64,000 nucleotides of DNA, taken from the NCBI GenBank assembly GCA_964572965.1, contig CAZNHL010000006.1, positions 1-64,000 on the forward strand, in the 5' to 3' direction. A program made the translations under genes and the position numbers. Of the stretch, positions 35,225 to 44,225 are shown piece after piece. Below the pieces are notes generated by a model. The model had not been told where the DNA came from, ran no database searches, and saw only the letters and a program-made list of their open reading frames with translations. How positions within the stretch are numbered: position 1 is the stretch's first letter; every line of letters starts with the position of its first letter. The DNA comes from CAZNHL01 sp964572965. GTDB taxonomy: Bacteria; Bacteroidota; Bacteroidia; Cytophagales; UBA9547.

Positions 35225-35827
35225 ATGAAAAAACTGGAGATTGCGCTTACTGCTATTGCCTTTATAGGTATAATGTTGGTTTTATTCAGAATTCCGGGAG
35301 GAGCTTTCTTGCTCATTTTGTCTTTTGGTGTTATATCTATGTTTTATTGTTACCTGGGCTTTGCTATATATAATGGCATCGGTTTTAGAAGGATGTTCAA
35401 AAAAGAATCTTACAGTGAAATAAGTACAGGAAGAATAGTAGGAGCAATATTACTCGGTGTAGCTACAAGTATTACGACGGTTGGGATATTGTTTAGAATG
35501 ATGTCATGGCCAGGCACTGTGGTGTTTTTGAATTTAGGTGTTTTTGGCCTTTTAATTGCACTGATTGTTGCTTTGGTTAAGCTATTAACAACAAAGTCGG
35601 ACTATTATAAGAGTGTGATAATACGTATTGCTCCCTGGTTTTTACTTGGCCTTATTTGTATTTTTTATTATCGCGAACTGAAAAGGTTCAAGTACAGAAA
35701 CTTTCCTGCTTATGTGAAAGTCTATGAAAAATATAAGGAGCATCCAAATGATAAGCGCTTACTTGACTCTTTATATAATGCAGAAGATGATGTCAGACAA
35801 GGCCGGTCTCAGGAGGTGGTAAATTAA
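35225..35827 (+). CDS. Multi-pass membrane protein, GldL-like N-terminus
   Basis: 200 aa. Hydrophobic segments at about 5-25, 27-48, 75-95, 102-122 and 135-152. The pair of helices with FRMMSWPGTVVFLNLG resembles the GldL/related small-protein pattern (FKIMHWPG) of Bacteroidota. The C-terminal ~45 residues are charged and soluble (KYKEHPNDKRLLDSLYNAEDD). Not a full gliding protein; function unknown. Confidence 0.7.
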   Translation: MKKLEIALTAIAFIGIMLVLFRIPGGAFLLILSFGVISMFYCYLGFAIYNGIGFRRMFKKESYSEISTGRIVGAILLGVATSITTVGILFRMMSWPGTVVFLNLGVFGLLIALIVALVKLLTTKSDYYKSVIIRIAPWFLLGLICIFYYRELKRFKYRNFPAYVKVYEKYKEHPNDKRLLDSLYNAEDDVRQGRSQEVVN

Positions 35828-35829
35828 GT

Positions 35830-35870
35830 ACAAAAAGCCTTTGCTAAACAATTTAGCAAAGGCTTTTTGT
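35830..35870. terminator. Bidirectional intrinsic terminator
   Basis: ACAAAAAGCCTTTGCTAAA and its exact complement, 19-bp arms with a CAA loop, between convergent genes. Confidence 0.96.
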
Positions 35871-36857
35871 TTAAGATGAAAAGGAGCCTGTTACTATTTC
35901 AATTAATGTTTCTGCCAAAGGCCATGCTACCTGTTCGGTAAAAGCAGGGTGGAAGAGTAATGGCATCGGTACAATCAACCAGAAAAATACCCAGAGATGG
36001 CATAGAAATTTATGGTCAATAATTTTCCTGACCACAGCTAGGTTTGACTCGGCGTACATCAGTGTCCCGTGTATGACGAAATACAAAAGTGGAAGTCCAT
36101 AGCCTGAGTTTACAGGAAATGAAATTGCCACCTCATGAAGTATACCAGATAAGAAAAATGAAATTAACATGGCAGCTGTTATGCCATATCCTGACTTTAG
36201 TGGTTTATAGGCAATCAGTGCTGTCATTTCTGAAAAGGCCATATTCCACCGTTTACCCCAGAATTCTTTCAGTGATTTTGATTTATATGGAGAAATAAAC
36301 AATTCCCTTACATCAACACCCAAAAAACGCCAGAGCGCGGTGCTTATATTTAAAATACCGAAGTGGAGAATAAAGCTAAGTCCTACGAGCATTACCAGTT
36401 CAGGTAAAAAGAAAACAGTAGTGGTTTCCCTGAGATAAAAAGCGCAAAAAAGTAAGGCTATTCCGAGCAAAATTCTTGTAATGCCAGTGACAAGCAGTGG
36501 ACGAATATTATTCAGAGGTTTGGCAATCAGGTTTTCAAAAGGACGGGGCCTCATACCGAACCAACCCTGAGCAAAAACAACCCATTGGATAATATTTATC
36601 CCCGGTTTGCCGGTATAAGTTTCAACCATTACAATTGATTTCATGGCAAGTAGTTGCAGTGATGCAATTGCGGCCATGCGGTATAGAGGAGATTGTCCCT
36701 TAGTAATGAGTATTGAAAAGAGGGTAGTAAGAATAATAATACTCCAGCTGATTAACCGTGCAGTATTTTTTGATTTTATACAGGGCAGGAAATAGCCGGC
36801 AAGTAATAGAAATATTCCCCAGCTGATTAAGTAGCATTGATTTATATCCATGAACAA
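35871..36857 (-). CDS. MBOAT-type wax-ester-synthase-like acyltransferase
   Basis: 328 aa, about eight membrane helices. SLKEFWGKRWNMAFSEM is the FWGRRWH-like cytoplasmic motif of the MBOAT_2 wax synthase domain, and FFLSGILHEVAIS carries the conserved His of MBOAT enzymes. Known: transfers acyl groups onto lipid alcohols or sugars within membranes. Its start overlaps the end of the next upstream gene by 16 bp, so translation is coupled. Confidence 0.85.
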   Translation of the reverse strand: MFMDINQCYLISWGIFLLLAGYFLPCIKSKNTARLISWSIIILTTLFSILITKGQSPLYRMAAIASLQLLAMKSIVMVETYTGKPGINIIQWVVFAQGWFGMRPRPFENLIAKPLNNIRPLLVTGITRILLGIALLFCAFYLRETTTVFFLPELVMLVGLSFILHFGILNISTALWRFLGVDVRELFISPYKSKSLKEFWGKRWNMAFSEMTALIAYKPLKSGYGITAAMLISFFLSGILHEVAISFPVNSGYGLPLLYFVIHGTLMYAESNLAVVRKIIDHKFLCHLWVFFWLIVPMPLLFHPAFTEQVAWPLAETLIEIVTGSFSS

Positions 36858-37252
36858 TTATAAATAAAGGCAGTGAGGTAAACTATTGTAAAAGCAATAA
36901 ATAAAATAACAAGTGCAATTTCTCCTAAAGTATAAAGGGAGCCTTTAGGCGCATTGGTTTTATCGAAGTAGAAAAATTGTATGAGAACCCGCGAAAGCCA
37001 GTAAAGACCAATAAACAGGCAAATACTTTTTGCAAGAAATGTATGGTTGGTAAGGTCATCAGCAGCTACAATAGAAATGATACCAAAACATACATTAATG
37101 ACTAAAATATAAGCGGCATATGTCCAGAACATCTGCTTAAGTAAAAGAGGTAGTTTTTGTAATTCAGTTTTCCAGTGAAGCACTTTGGGTATTATTGAAC
37201 TGCCAATGGCCAGTGCAATGTGGCCGNNNNNNNNNNGCAGACTTATATTCAT
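36842..37252 (-). CDS. Small membrane protein coupled to the MBOAT enzyme (contains gap)
   Basis: Starts MNISL, then a 10-N gap (37227-37236), then GHIALAIGSSIIPKVLHW and three or four membrane helices, ending TAFIYNCSWI. The frame requires that the gap replaces 1 (or 1+3n) bases. It overlaps the MBOAT gene start by 16 bp. A partner role in acyl transfer is plausible from the context only. Confidence 0.75.
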   Translation of the reverse strand: MNISLXXXXGHIALAIGSSIIPKVLHWKTELQKLPLLLKQMFWTYAAYILVINVCFGIISIVAADDLTNHTFLAKSICLFIGLYWLSRVLIQFFYFDKTNAPKGSLYTLGEIALVILFIAFTIVYLTAFIYNCSWI

Positions 37253-37620
37253 ACAGGTTTAATAGATGATTTTACTTTAAGAGACTTTCAAGAATGCTGT
37301 AAGTTATATAGAAAAAGTCCTGTATTGTAGATATGAGGATTGAATTTTATGCCAACCGGAATAAACAGTAAACCCGCCACCACACTATTTTATGCTTGCG
37401 GATGACTGTGATGGTGGACGGGCCGCCAACGTAGTGCTAAAAGATATTTTAATTACCATATAAAATCTATAGGATTTGTAATTTAAAGTAAAATTGCAGA
37501 ACTTGAGCACAGCTTTTGTCCCCCCTTCTAAAGCTTTTCTGCTAGTCTCCTGATTCCCCTGTCATGAAGCAGAGAATTCCGGGTTTATCCGTGAATGCTG
37601 TATATCTAAACTTATTTTAT
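37253..37620. other. Upstream region of the 37621 sulfatase
   Basis: 368 bp without a gene. Left part: nothing recognised, apart from a GC-rich patch (GGACGGGCCGCCAACG) near 37418. Right part: CTATAG/C-run leader, described separately. Confidence 0.5.
37467..37560 (+). promoter_or_regulatory. CTATAG/C-run leader
   Basis: CTATAGGATTTG at 37467, GTCCCCCCTTCTAAAG at 37518 (53 nt from CTATAG to the C-run), and a second patch GATTCCCCTG at 37552. Confidence 0.65.
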
Positions 37621-39926
37621 ATGAAGAAGAGAAATCTACTCTTGTCGGGCTTTTTACTGGCCTGGGCTGCTGTTCCTGTATTGGCGCAGCGTGATGCGGT
37701 ACAACCCTGGAAGGGGAAAATCGGAACTACGCTGGCAGAATCGGAACCTTACAAAATTGAGCCTGAGGTGAAAGCTCAGAAGCATGCACCAAACGTAGTA
37801 TGGGTGTTATTGGATGATGTTGGTTATGGGGCTATTTCTACTTTTGGGGGGCTGGCAAATACGCCTACTTTTGATGCACTGGCAAATAATGGTTTGCGTT
37901 ATACTAATTTCCACACAACGGCCATTTGCTCACCTACAAGAGCTGCGCTTTTGACAGGACGTAACCATCACTCAGTACATATGGGTTTATTCCCGGAAAC
38001 AGCGATTGATTTTCCCGGTTATGATGCACGTATCCCTTTTGAAAAAGCAACAATTGCTGAAGTATTGCGTGAAAATGGCTACAATACTTTTGCTGTTGGT
38101 AAATGGCATTTAACACCTGTGAAAGAAGCAACAGAAGCGGGCCCGTTTAACCGTTGGCCTACAGGCCGTGGTTTTGACCATTACTATGGTTTCTTGTATG
38201 GTGAAACAGATCAGTACAACCCGCAACTAGTGGAAAACAATTCTCCTGTAGAAACTTCAACAAATGGTAAGCACTTTACTACTTTGATTGTTGACAAAGC
38301 GATCCGTTATATCAGCAATCAGAAATCAGGGAATCCTGACAAGCCATTCTTCTTGTATGTAGCGCCGGGAGCAGCGCATGCACCACATCAGGTTGACAAA
38401 GTTTGGCTGGACAAATATAAAGGCAAATTTGACAAAGGCTGGGATGCTTACCGTGAGGAAGTAATTGCCCGTCAGAAGAAAGCTGGTGTAATTCCACAAG
38501 ATGCAGTATTGCCGGAACGTAATCAGGGTATTCCTGCATGGGAATCTTTGAGTGCAGATGAAAAGAAGGTGTATGCACGTTTCCAGGAAGCTTATGCTGC
38601 TTTCATTGAGCATACTGACTATGAGNNNNNNNNNNCGGTCGTTTAGTGCAGCATTTGAAAGATATCAATCAGTTTGATAATACTGTGATTATACTGGTAG
38701 TTGGTGACAATGGTGCCAGTAAGGAAGGAACCGAAAATGGTGTTGCAAACAGCTACATCCGTTCGCTTGACAAGCAGCAGCAGATTCAGGCTTTGTTGAG
38801 AGACTATGATAAAATCGGTACATCAAAAGCTATCGCAAATTTCCCGTTAGGTTGGGCAAATGCCAATAACACGCCTTATCGTTACCTGAAACAAGATGCC
38901 AATTCAGAAGGCGGTACGCACAATCCATTGATTATTTCTTATCCGAATGGAATCAAAGAAAAAGGCGGAATCAGAAATCAGTTCACGCACGTGAACAGTA
39001 TTTGGCCGACTACAGTGGAGTTGACTGGTTCAAAAGTTCCTCAGGTTATTAATGGTTATGTACAGGAACCTGCTGAAGGTGTAAGTCTTGGGTATACGAT
39101 CGACAATGCAAAAGCTCCTTCAAGACACACTACGCAATACTTTGAAATCAAAGGTTCTCGCGCTATTTACAAAGATGGCTGGAAAGCAGGAGTGCATCAT
39201 AAAGACGGTACAGACTTCGCTAATGACAAGTGGGAATTGTACAATCTGACAACAGATTTCAATGAGCGCAATGACCTTGCAGCTCAGAATCCTGACAAGT
39301 TGAAAGAACTGCAGGATGCTTTTGATGCAGAAGCGAGAAAATACAATGTGTATCCGTTGAAAGATGGTTGGGCTGCACCATTTGGTTTGGAAAGAACCAA
39401 CGCTTATGCCGGTTCTAAGCAGATTGTTTTGTACCCGGGACTGAACCATACTTTTGCTTTGACCGGTCCGGTATTGGCCAATAGGTCTTTCAGTATTACT
39501 GCTGATGCGGAAATCAATGCTAAAACAGCACAAGGTGTACTATATGCGATTGGCGGTCAGTTTGGTGGTTTGTCTTTCTTCGTAAAAGACGGAAAGCTAC
39601 AGGTGGCGAACAATTTCGGAACAGTCATTTCTCATTTGGAATCTGACAGGCCGATTCCTTCAGGAAAAGTGAAACTGCAATTGCTGGTTGATTATAACGC
39701 TGCCAAAGATGCAAAACCGTCTGACAAAGCGGGTACACAGTCGCTTTATATCAACGGTGTGAAAGTAGCAGAAAAGCCTATCATCAAAGGACAAACGGGA
39801 GCTATTTCCGGTTATGATGAAGGTTATGATGTTGGCCGTGATTTCAATACTTCAGTGTCTGACAGGTATGCTGCACCATTTGCCTTCACAGGTAAATTGA
39901 ATAATGTGACTATTGATTTGAAATAA
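37621..39926 (+). CDS. Arylsulfatase with C-terminal LamG-like domain (internal assembly gap)
   Basis: Start at 37621 because it opens a signal peptide (MKKRNLLLSGFLLAW to PVLAQ); an ATG at 37564 only adds 19 polar residues. DD (65-66), nucleophile C103 in CSPTRAALLTGRNHH, GKWHLTP, AAHAPH, GDNGASKEG. 38626-38635 is N. Before it YE and after it GRLVQHLK, so the paralogs' YEIGR shows that only 2 bases are missing and the protein is about 765 aa, not two fragments. The C-terminal beta module (FSITADAEINAKTAQGVLY, LYINGVKVAEK) equals that of 18434. Operon with the NIPSNAP-like and sulfamidase-like genes. Confidence 0.94.
38626..38635. other. Assembly gap (10 N) inside a sulfatase
   Basis: The frame is restored if 2 bases replace the N-run. 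This is an assembly artefact, not a frameshift mutation. Confidence 0.9.
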
Positions 39927-39939
39927 AACTGCTTGATGC

Positions 39940-39995
39940 TGAATGTCTAACGCTAAACGCTCGTTGCGTAAGCGTTAGGCATTTTGCGTTTAGCT
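39940..39995. repeat. AACGCT-family palindromic spacer, copy 1
   Basis: TCTAACGCTAAACGCT, CGTTGCGTA, AGCGTTAGGCATT and GCGTTTAGC. Imperfect hairpin between sulfatase and next gene; related to 40627-40690. Confidence 0.6.
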
Positions 39996-40007
39996 AATCG
40001 CCATAGA

Positions 40008-40577
40008 ATGAAACAACTCTTAGTATTAGTAATGCTTGCAACTGGTTTTGCAGCACAGGCACAACAGAAAAACGAAACCTCTAAAAAAGGAAAGTTTGAA
40101 GGAAATCTCCTCAAAGAAAACAAAATCTCTGTAGCTCATCCGGTGAGAAATGACACCGCTGCAAAGTATGATGAAATTGTCACACTGCGCTATTCCAAAA
40201 TCAAAAAAGGAACATTTCCGATCTGGCTAAAAGTGAGTCAGGAGAGTGTGTGGCCTTATTTTGAAAAGCTCGGTGCACGTATTGTCGGTGCATGGCAGGT
40301 GGTGCCGGTTACGAATGTCAATGGCAAAACAGAATCGGCTGACTATGATGAAATTTACCTGATGACGCGTTATGCAAACCTGGAACACTGGAAAGCAACC
40401 AGAGAGCCGGTTAGCCTTGGCGGTAATGGCCCTGATTATGAAAAATGCAAAGAAGCATTGAGAATACGGGAAGAGATTACAATTGAATCTACAGTACAAT
40501 TCCTGCATGGAAGTATGGCACAGAATGGTCCTTATTTCCTGCCCGGGCTGAAAGAGAATTATCAAATCACCAAGTAG
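40008..40577 (+). CDS. Secreted NIPSNAP-like protein
   Basis: 189 aa from MKQLLVLVMLATGFAAQAQ, a clean signal peptide (an upstream ATG at 39984 lies in the repeat spacer). YDEIVTLRYSKIKKGTFPIWLKVSQESVWPYFEKLGARIVGAWQV is the ferredoxin-like dimeric alpha+beta barrel pattern of NIPSNAP, and YDEIYLMTRYANLEHWKATREP its second half. Role unknown. Lies between two sulfatase genes on the same strand. Confidence 0.8.
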   Translation: MKQLLVLVMLATGFAAQAQQKNETSKKGKFEGNLLKENKISVAHPVRNDTAAKYDEIVTLRYSKIKKGTFPIWLKVSQESVWPYFEKLGARIVGAWQVVPVTNVNGKTESADYDEIYLMTRYANLEHWKATREPVSLGGNGPDYEKCKEALRIREEITIESTVQFLHGSMAQNGPYFLPGLKENYQITK

Positions 40578-40580
40578 TCA

Positions 40581-40611
40581 GATATTCCACTTTTCTAAAA
40601 AGTGGAATATC
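40581..40611. repeat. GATRTTCCACTTTT palindrome, copy 2
   Basis: GATATTCCACTTTT, CTA, and the complement; compensatory G/A and T/C changes relative to 31292-31322 keep the stem. Confidence 0.75.
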
Positions 40612-40626
40612 TATATAAAGAATCTT

Positions 40627-40690
40627 TAACGCCGAACGCTTAATGCTAAACGCTAATTACAGAAGCGTTCCGCATTAAGCATTAAGCTTT
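40627..40690. repeat. AACGCT-family palindromic spacer, copy 2
   Basis: AACGCTTAATGCTAAACGCT pairs with AGCGTTCCGCATTAAGCATT at 17 of 20 positions around a 9-nt loop. Confidence 0.65.
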
Positions 40691-40703
40691 TCGCTTTAAT
40701 AAA

Positions 40704-42359
40704 ATGAAAATTAAATGGTTGTTGCTCCTGACGGGGCTTGTGGGTAGTCTGGCCTTGTTTTCAGGTCTTATAGAAAAAAAAGAGACTGTTGAAAATTATA
40801 ATATTATCTGGTTGGTCGCCGAAGATATGAGCCCGCACCTGGCAGCCTATGGCGATTCTACTATTTCTACACCAAACATTGACCGCCTCGTACGTGAAGG
40901 AATCCGCTTTACCAATGTGACCAGTACCGCAGCAGTATGTGCGCCAAGCAGGTCAACAATCATCACCGGTGTTTACCAACAGACTTTAGGTTCTCATCAC
41001 ATGCGCACGGGTAGCGCTGACAGAGCTTTACCGCATCTTTCAGAATTAAAACCTTACGAAGCAGTTCCTGATGCAGCGGTCAGGTGTTTTCCTGAATACC
41101 TGAGAGCTGCAGGCTATTACTGCACTAATAATGACAAAACAGATTACCAGTTCAATGCGCCCGTAACCACTTGGGACGAAAGCAGTAAAACGGCCCATTG
41201 GAAAAACAGGCCCGCCGGAAAGCCATTCTTTGCCGTGTTCAATTTTGGTGTGACGCATGAATCGCAGGTGTTTCCAACTGCTACTTATGGAGGTGTAACC
41301 TCACCGACTGCGGTAACAACCTTGCCTTTTATGGGAGATACTTCAAAAGTGAAACTCCCTCCTTTTTATCCGAATACACCTACAGCAAAACAGGTTGTAG
41401 CACAGAATTACAGTAATATCCATCACATGGATACACAGGTAGGGAAGTTGCTGAAAGAACTGGAGGATGCAGGTGAACTGGAGAAAACTATTATTTTCTT
41501 TTATAGTGATCACGGTTCCGGTTTGCCATATTTCAAACGTGAGCTGTATAACCGTGGGGTGCATGTGCCTTTGGTGGTGCGTTTTCCCGGTAAAAAACAA
41601 GCAGGTACAACCAATGAAGAGTTGGTGAGTTTTGTGGATTTAGCACCTACTGTTTTGTCACTGGCAGGACAGAAAGCTCAACCCTATATGCAGGGTCGTG
41701 TTTTTCTGGGAGAAAAGAAAGGGCAGGAAAGAGCCTATAACTACACTGCAGGAGACCGTTTCGATGAGTATTATGATATGCAAAGAGGGGTTCGGGACAA
41801 ACAGTATAATTATATCCGCAATTACCAGCCGCAAAAGCCTAACTACAAAAACCTCGCTTACCGCAGGCAAAATACGTTGATGCTGGAATGGCTGAAACTG
41901 GATTCTGCCGGAAAGTTAAATGATGTACAGAAAAAGTGGTTTAGATCAACCAAACCAGTAGAAGAACTGTATGACTATGTTAAAGATCCGTGGGAGTTAA
42001 ATAATCTGGCTACTGATCCGGCTTATAAAGGGGTACTTGACAGATTCAGAAAAGCTCACAATGATTTTGAAGTTTCGGCAGGCGACTGGGGGCTGGTGCC
42101 TGAATACCAGATGGTACAGCTTTGGTGGAAAGGGAAAGACCAACCTGTAACCCAAATGCCTGTTGTGACTAAAAATGGAAAGAACCTGATTGTTTCAAGC
42201 AATACAGAAGGAGCTTCCATCGGATATAAAACCAAAAAGAAGAATGCCTGGACAGTGTATACGGGGCCGATAACCCTTGCCCCCAATGATTCATTATATG
42301 TAGTAGCACACCGCATTGGTTACAAACCAAGTGAAGCGGTTTCAAGAGTATATAAGTAG
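40704..42359 (+). CDS. Sulfamidase-like sulfatase with chitobiase-type C-terminal domain
   Basis: 551 aa. N-terminal signal or anchor (MKIKWLLLLTGLVGSLALFS). Metal site E40-D41 in VAEDMSPHLAAYG, nucleophile C79 in CAPSRSTIITG followed by LGSHHMRTGS, later FYSDHGSGLPYFKRELYNRGVHVPLVVRFPG. These are features of N-sulfoglucosamine sulfohydrolase-like enzymes, distinct from the GRNHH-type arylsulfatases in this window. Residues about 488-551 (LIVSSNTEGASIGYKTKKKNAW to the end) resemble the chitobiase/hexosaminidase C-terminal domain. This is the only gene in the window hinting at an amino-sugar substrate. Confidence 0.93.
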   Translation: MKIKWLLLLTGLVGSLALFSGLIEKKETVENYNIIWLVAEDMSPHLAAYGDSTISTPNIDRLVREGIRFTNVTSTAAVCAPSRSTIITGVYQQTLGSHHMRTGSADRALPHLSELKPYEAVPDAAVRCFPEYLRAAGYYCTNNDKTDYQFNAPVTTWDESSKTAHWKNRPAGKPFFAVFNFGVTHESQVFPTATYGGVTSPTAVTTLPFMGDTSKVKLPPFYPNTPTAKQVVAQNYSNIHHMDTQVGKLLKELEDAGELEKTIIFFYSDHGSGLPYFKRELYNRGVHVPLVVRFPGKKQAGTTNEELVSFVDLAPTVLSLAGQKAQPYMQGRVFLGEKKGQERAYNYTAGDRFDEYYDMQRGVRDKQYNYIRNYQPQKPNYKNLAYRRQNTLMLEWLKLDSAGKLNDVQKKWFRSTKPVEELYDYVKDPWELNNLATDPAYKGVLDRFRKAHNDFEVSAGDWGLVPEYQMVQLWWKGKDQPVTQMPVVTKNGKNLIVSSNTEGASIGYKTKKKNAWTVYTGPITLAPNDSLYVVAHRIGYKPSEAVSRVYK

Positions 42360-42379
42360 TTTTTTGTATTTTATTTCTA

Positions 42380-42491
42380 AAACTCACCAAGTAAATCGAA
42401 AATGTAATTTTCGATTTACTTGGTGAGTTTATTTTTTTAATCTACTTTTACCAAGTAAATCATAAATAGTATTTTCATTTTACTTGGTATG
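42380..42491 (+). promoter_or_regulatory. Four half-site operator array of DUF4143 ATPase 2 (first pair also a terminator)
   Basis: Perfect 24-bp inverted repeat at 42380-42403/42407-42430 (core ACCAAGTAAATCG), followed by TTTATTTTTTT, which also terminates the sulfatase transcript. A second pair, ACCAAGTAAA at 42450 and TTTACTTGGT at 42479-42488, ends exactly at the ATG. The two pairs are 64 bp apart. Confidence 0.8.
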
Positions 42492-43670
42492 CTGAATAGG
42501 TCTGATATCATAAGTTTAGAAGAGAAGCTGGATTTTTTTCCTGCAGTGGCAATTATAGGGCCTCGTCAGATTGGAAAAACTACGCTTGCAAGGCAGTTGG
42601 CTGCTAGTCTGAACCGTGAAGTGATTTATCTTGACATGGAGGATGAAAGGGACTATGCAAAGCTTAAGGACAATGCCAATAGCTATTTTGATGCGCATCA
42701 GGAGGCTTGTCTCATTATTGATGAAGTACAGGCTATGCCTTCTCTGTTTACTCGTTTGCGCCCTGCCATTGATGCTAAGCGTGTAGCCGGTAGGTTTTTA
42801 TTGTTGGGATCTGCCTCTCCCGATTTGGTAAAAGGTGTTACAGAGACATTAGCGGGACGAATTGCATTCCATGAATTACACCAGATATCCTTGTCGGAAA
42901 TTGTGGATACAGGAATTCCTATGTCTACCCATTGGTTCAGAGGAGGGTTTCCGGATCCATTGCTGGCTAAAACAGATCGTCAGTATGCGTTATGGGCACA
43001 AAATTTTGTTTTTTCCTATGCAGAAAGAGATCTGCGTAATCTTTTTGGTGTTGAACTTTCTACTTCTCTTATTCATAGAATGTGGCAAATGCTGGCACAT
43101 GCACATGGCGGGATCTGGTCAGGAGAAACGTTTGCCCGTTCACTTGGTGTATCTGCACCTACGGTTAACCGCTACCTTGACTTTATGGAGGGTGCATTTT
43201 TGGTAAGGAAGCTGCAGCCCTGGTTTTCTAATGCCAAGAAAAGACTGGTTAAATCGCCGAAAGTATATGTCCGATGTACCGGTATTTTGCATAAGCTGCT
43301 TGACATCAGGTCATATGACGCACTACAGGGGCATCCTGTCATTGGGGCTTCCTGGGAGGGTTATGTGATTGAGCAAATTGCAGCATTGGTGCCGGATGAT
43401 GTAGACCTTTATTTCTACCGCACGCAAAATGGGGCAGAATGTGATCTCGTACTGGCAATAGGTTTGAAAATAGTTGCCTGTATTGAAATCAAATACTCTG
43501 ATGCTCCCACTGTTTCGAAAGGGTTTTATAACTGTATTGAGGACTTGGAATCTGCCAGTAACTTTGTGATTACCCCTAATTCCGATGATTACCCTAAATC
43601 GGATAATATAAGAGTATGTAGCCTGTCCGATTTTATTACTAAGTATTTGAATCAGCTGATGGAGGCTTAA
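42489..43670 (+). CDS. DUF4143/AAA_14 ATPase 2
   Basis: 393 aa. Walker A GPRQIGKTT (24-32), Walker B CLIIDEVQ (74-81), sensor-like LLLGSASPDL. Winged-helix-like IWSGETFARSLGVSAPTVNRYLDFMEGAFLV, then DUF4143 with RTQNGAECDLVLAIG and CIEIKYSDAP (a PD-(D/E)xK-like nuclease core with D, E-x-K). Same architecture as the 26279 protein but with entirely different upstream half-sites. Function unknown; autoregulation inferred. Confidence 0.92.
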   Translation: MLNRSDIISLEEKLDFFPAVAIIGPRQIGKTTLARQLAASLNREVIYLDMEDERDYAKLKDNANSYFDAHQEACLIIDEVQAMPSLFTRLRPAIDAKRVAGRFLLLGSASPDLVKGVTETLAGRIAFHELHQISLSEIVDTGIPMSTHWFRGGFPDPLLAKTDRQYALWAQNFVFSYAERDLRNLFGVELSTSLIHRMWQMLAHAHGGIWSGETFARSLGVSAPTVNRYLDFMEGAFLVRKLQPWFSNAKKRLVKSPKVYVRCTGILHKLLDIRSYDALQGHPVIGASWEGYVIEQIAALVPDDVDLYFYRTQNGAECDLVLAIGLKIVACIEIKYSDAPTVSKGFYNCIEDLESASNFVITPNSDDYPKSDNIRVCSLSDFITKYLNQLMEA

Positions 43671-44225
43671 AGGAATTGAGGAGGGCTTTTAAAGCCCCAA
43701 GGCGGCGGACGAAGTATTTACTATGAATTGGCGGTGTGATCTTTAGGTATTCTGGAATCTCGTTAGTGTTTAGCCAACGTCCAACTGTCAGGCTTTTTAG
43801 AAATGGACGGTTTTAGAGGTATTATCTATGTAAGATTTGAGAATTATTTTACACAATATTTTGGAAACAATAATTAATACCTATATTTGTATATCAAATC
43901 TATAGGGAATTATATTCTCGTGATTCATAAAGCACATTAGTTTAGTTATAATTTATATAAATCTCTATGAAAATTAATTTCGCAGAAGCCTGTTGTAGCC
44001 CGGCGTAATAGGCGTGCCTGTTTTTAAGACCACAAACCCTATAACAGGTTTATCCCTGTTTTGTCATTTCCGGTCAATCCCCCTTTAGACCGTACATCCT
44101 TCCCCTGGGATACCGACATCAAACACCTTTTCAGTTTTCGTTGATCTGATCTGCATACTCATGTAGTAGATTATGCTGCTTTGCCTTTTGATGTCCAATT
44201 TGAATCTTTTCAATAAAATAATTAT
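43671..44225. other. Long SusC upstream region
   Basis: 555 bp without a coding sequence. Holds the -33/-7 promoter and CTATAG (43860-43905), then about 320 nt of leader with a hairpin candidate ATAACAGG/CCCTGTTTT near 44041 and the C-run at 44079. Confidence 0.6.
43860..44110 (+). promoter_or_regulatory. SusC promoter and CTATAG/C-run leader
   Basis: TTTG at 43860, 18 nt, TATATTTG at 43882 (a near-perfect Bacteroidota -33/-7 pair), CTATAGGGAATTA at 43900, and AATCCCCCTTTAGAC at 44076 with a second patch TTCCCCTGGG. Spacing to the C-run is longer here (179 nt) than in the other four. Confidence 0.65.

Noticed and set aside
37564..38646. Sulfatase gene apparently split into two frames
   Set aside because: The break coincides with a 10-N scaffold gap. 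Paralogs show that only two bases are missing, so it is not a real frameshift.
42380..42430. Palindrome as only a terminator for the sulfamidase-like gene
   Set aside because: The T-run does support termination, but the same half-sites recur at the ATPase start codon, so a purely terminator reading is incomplete.
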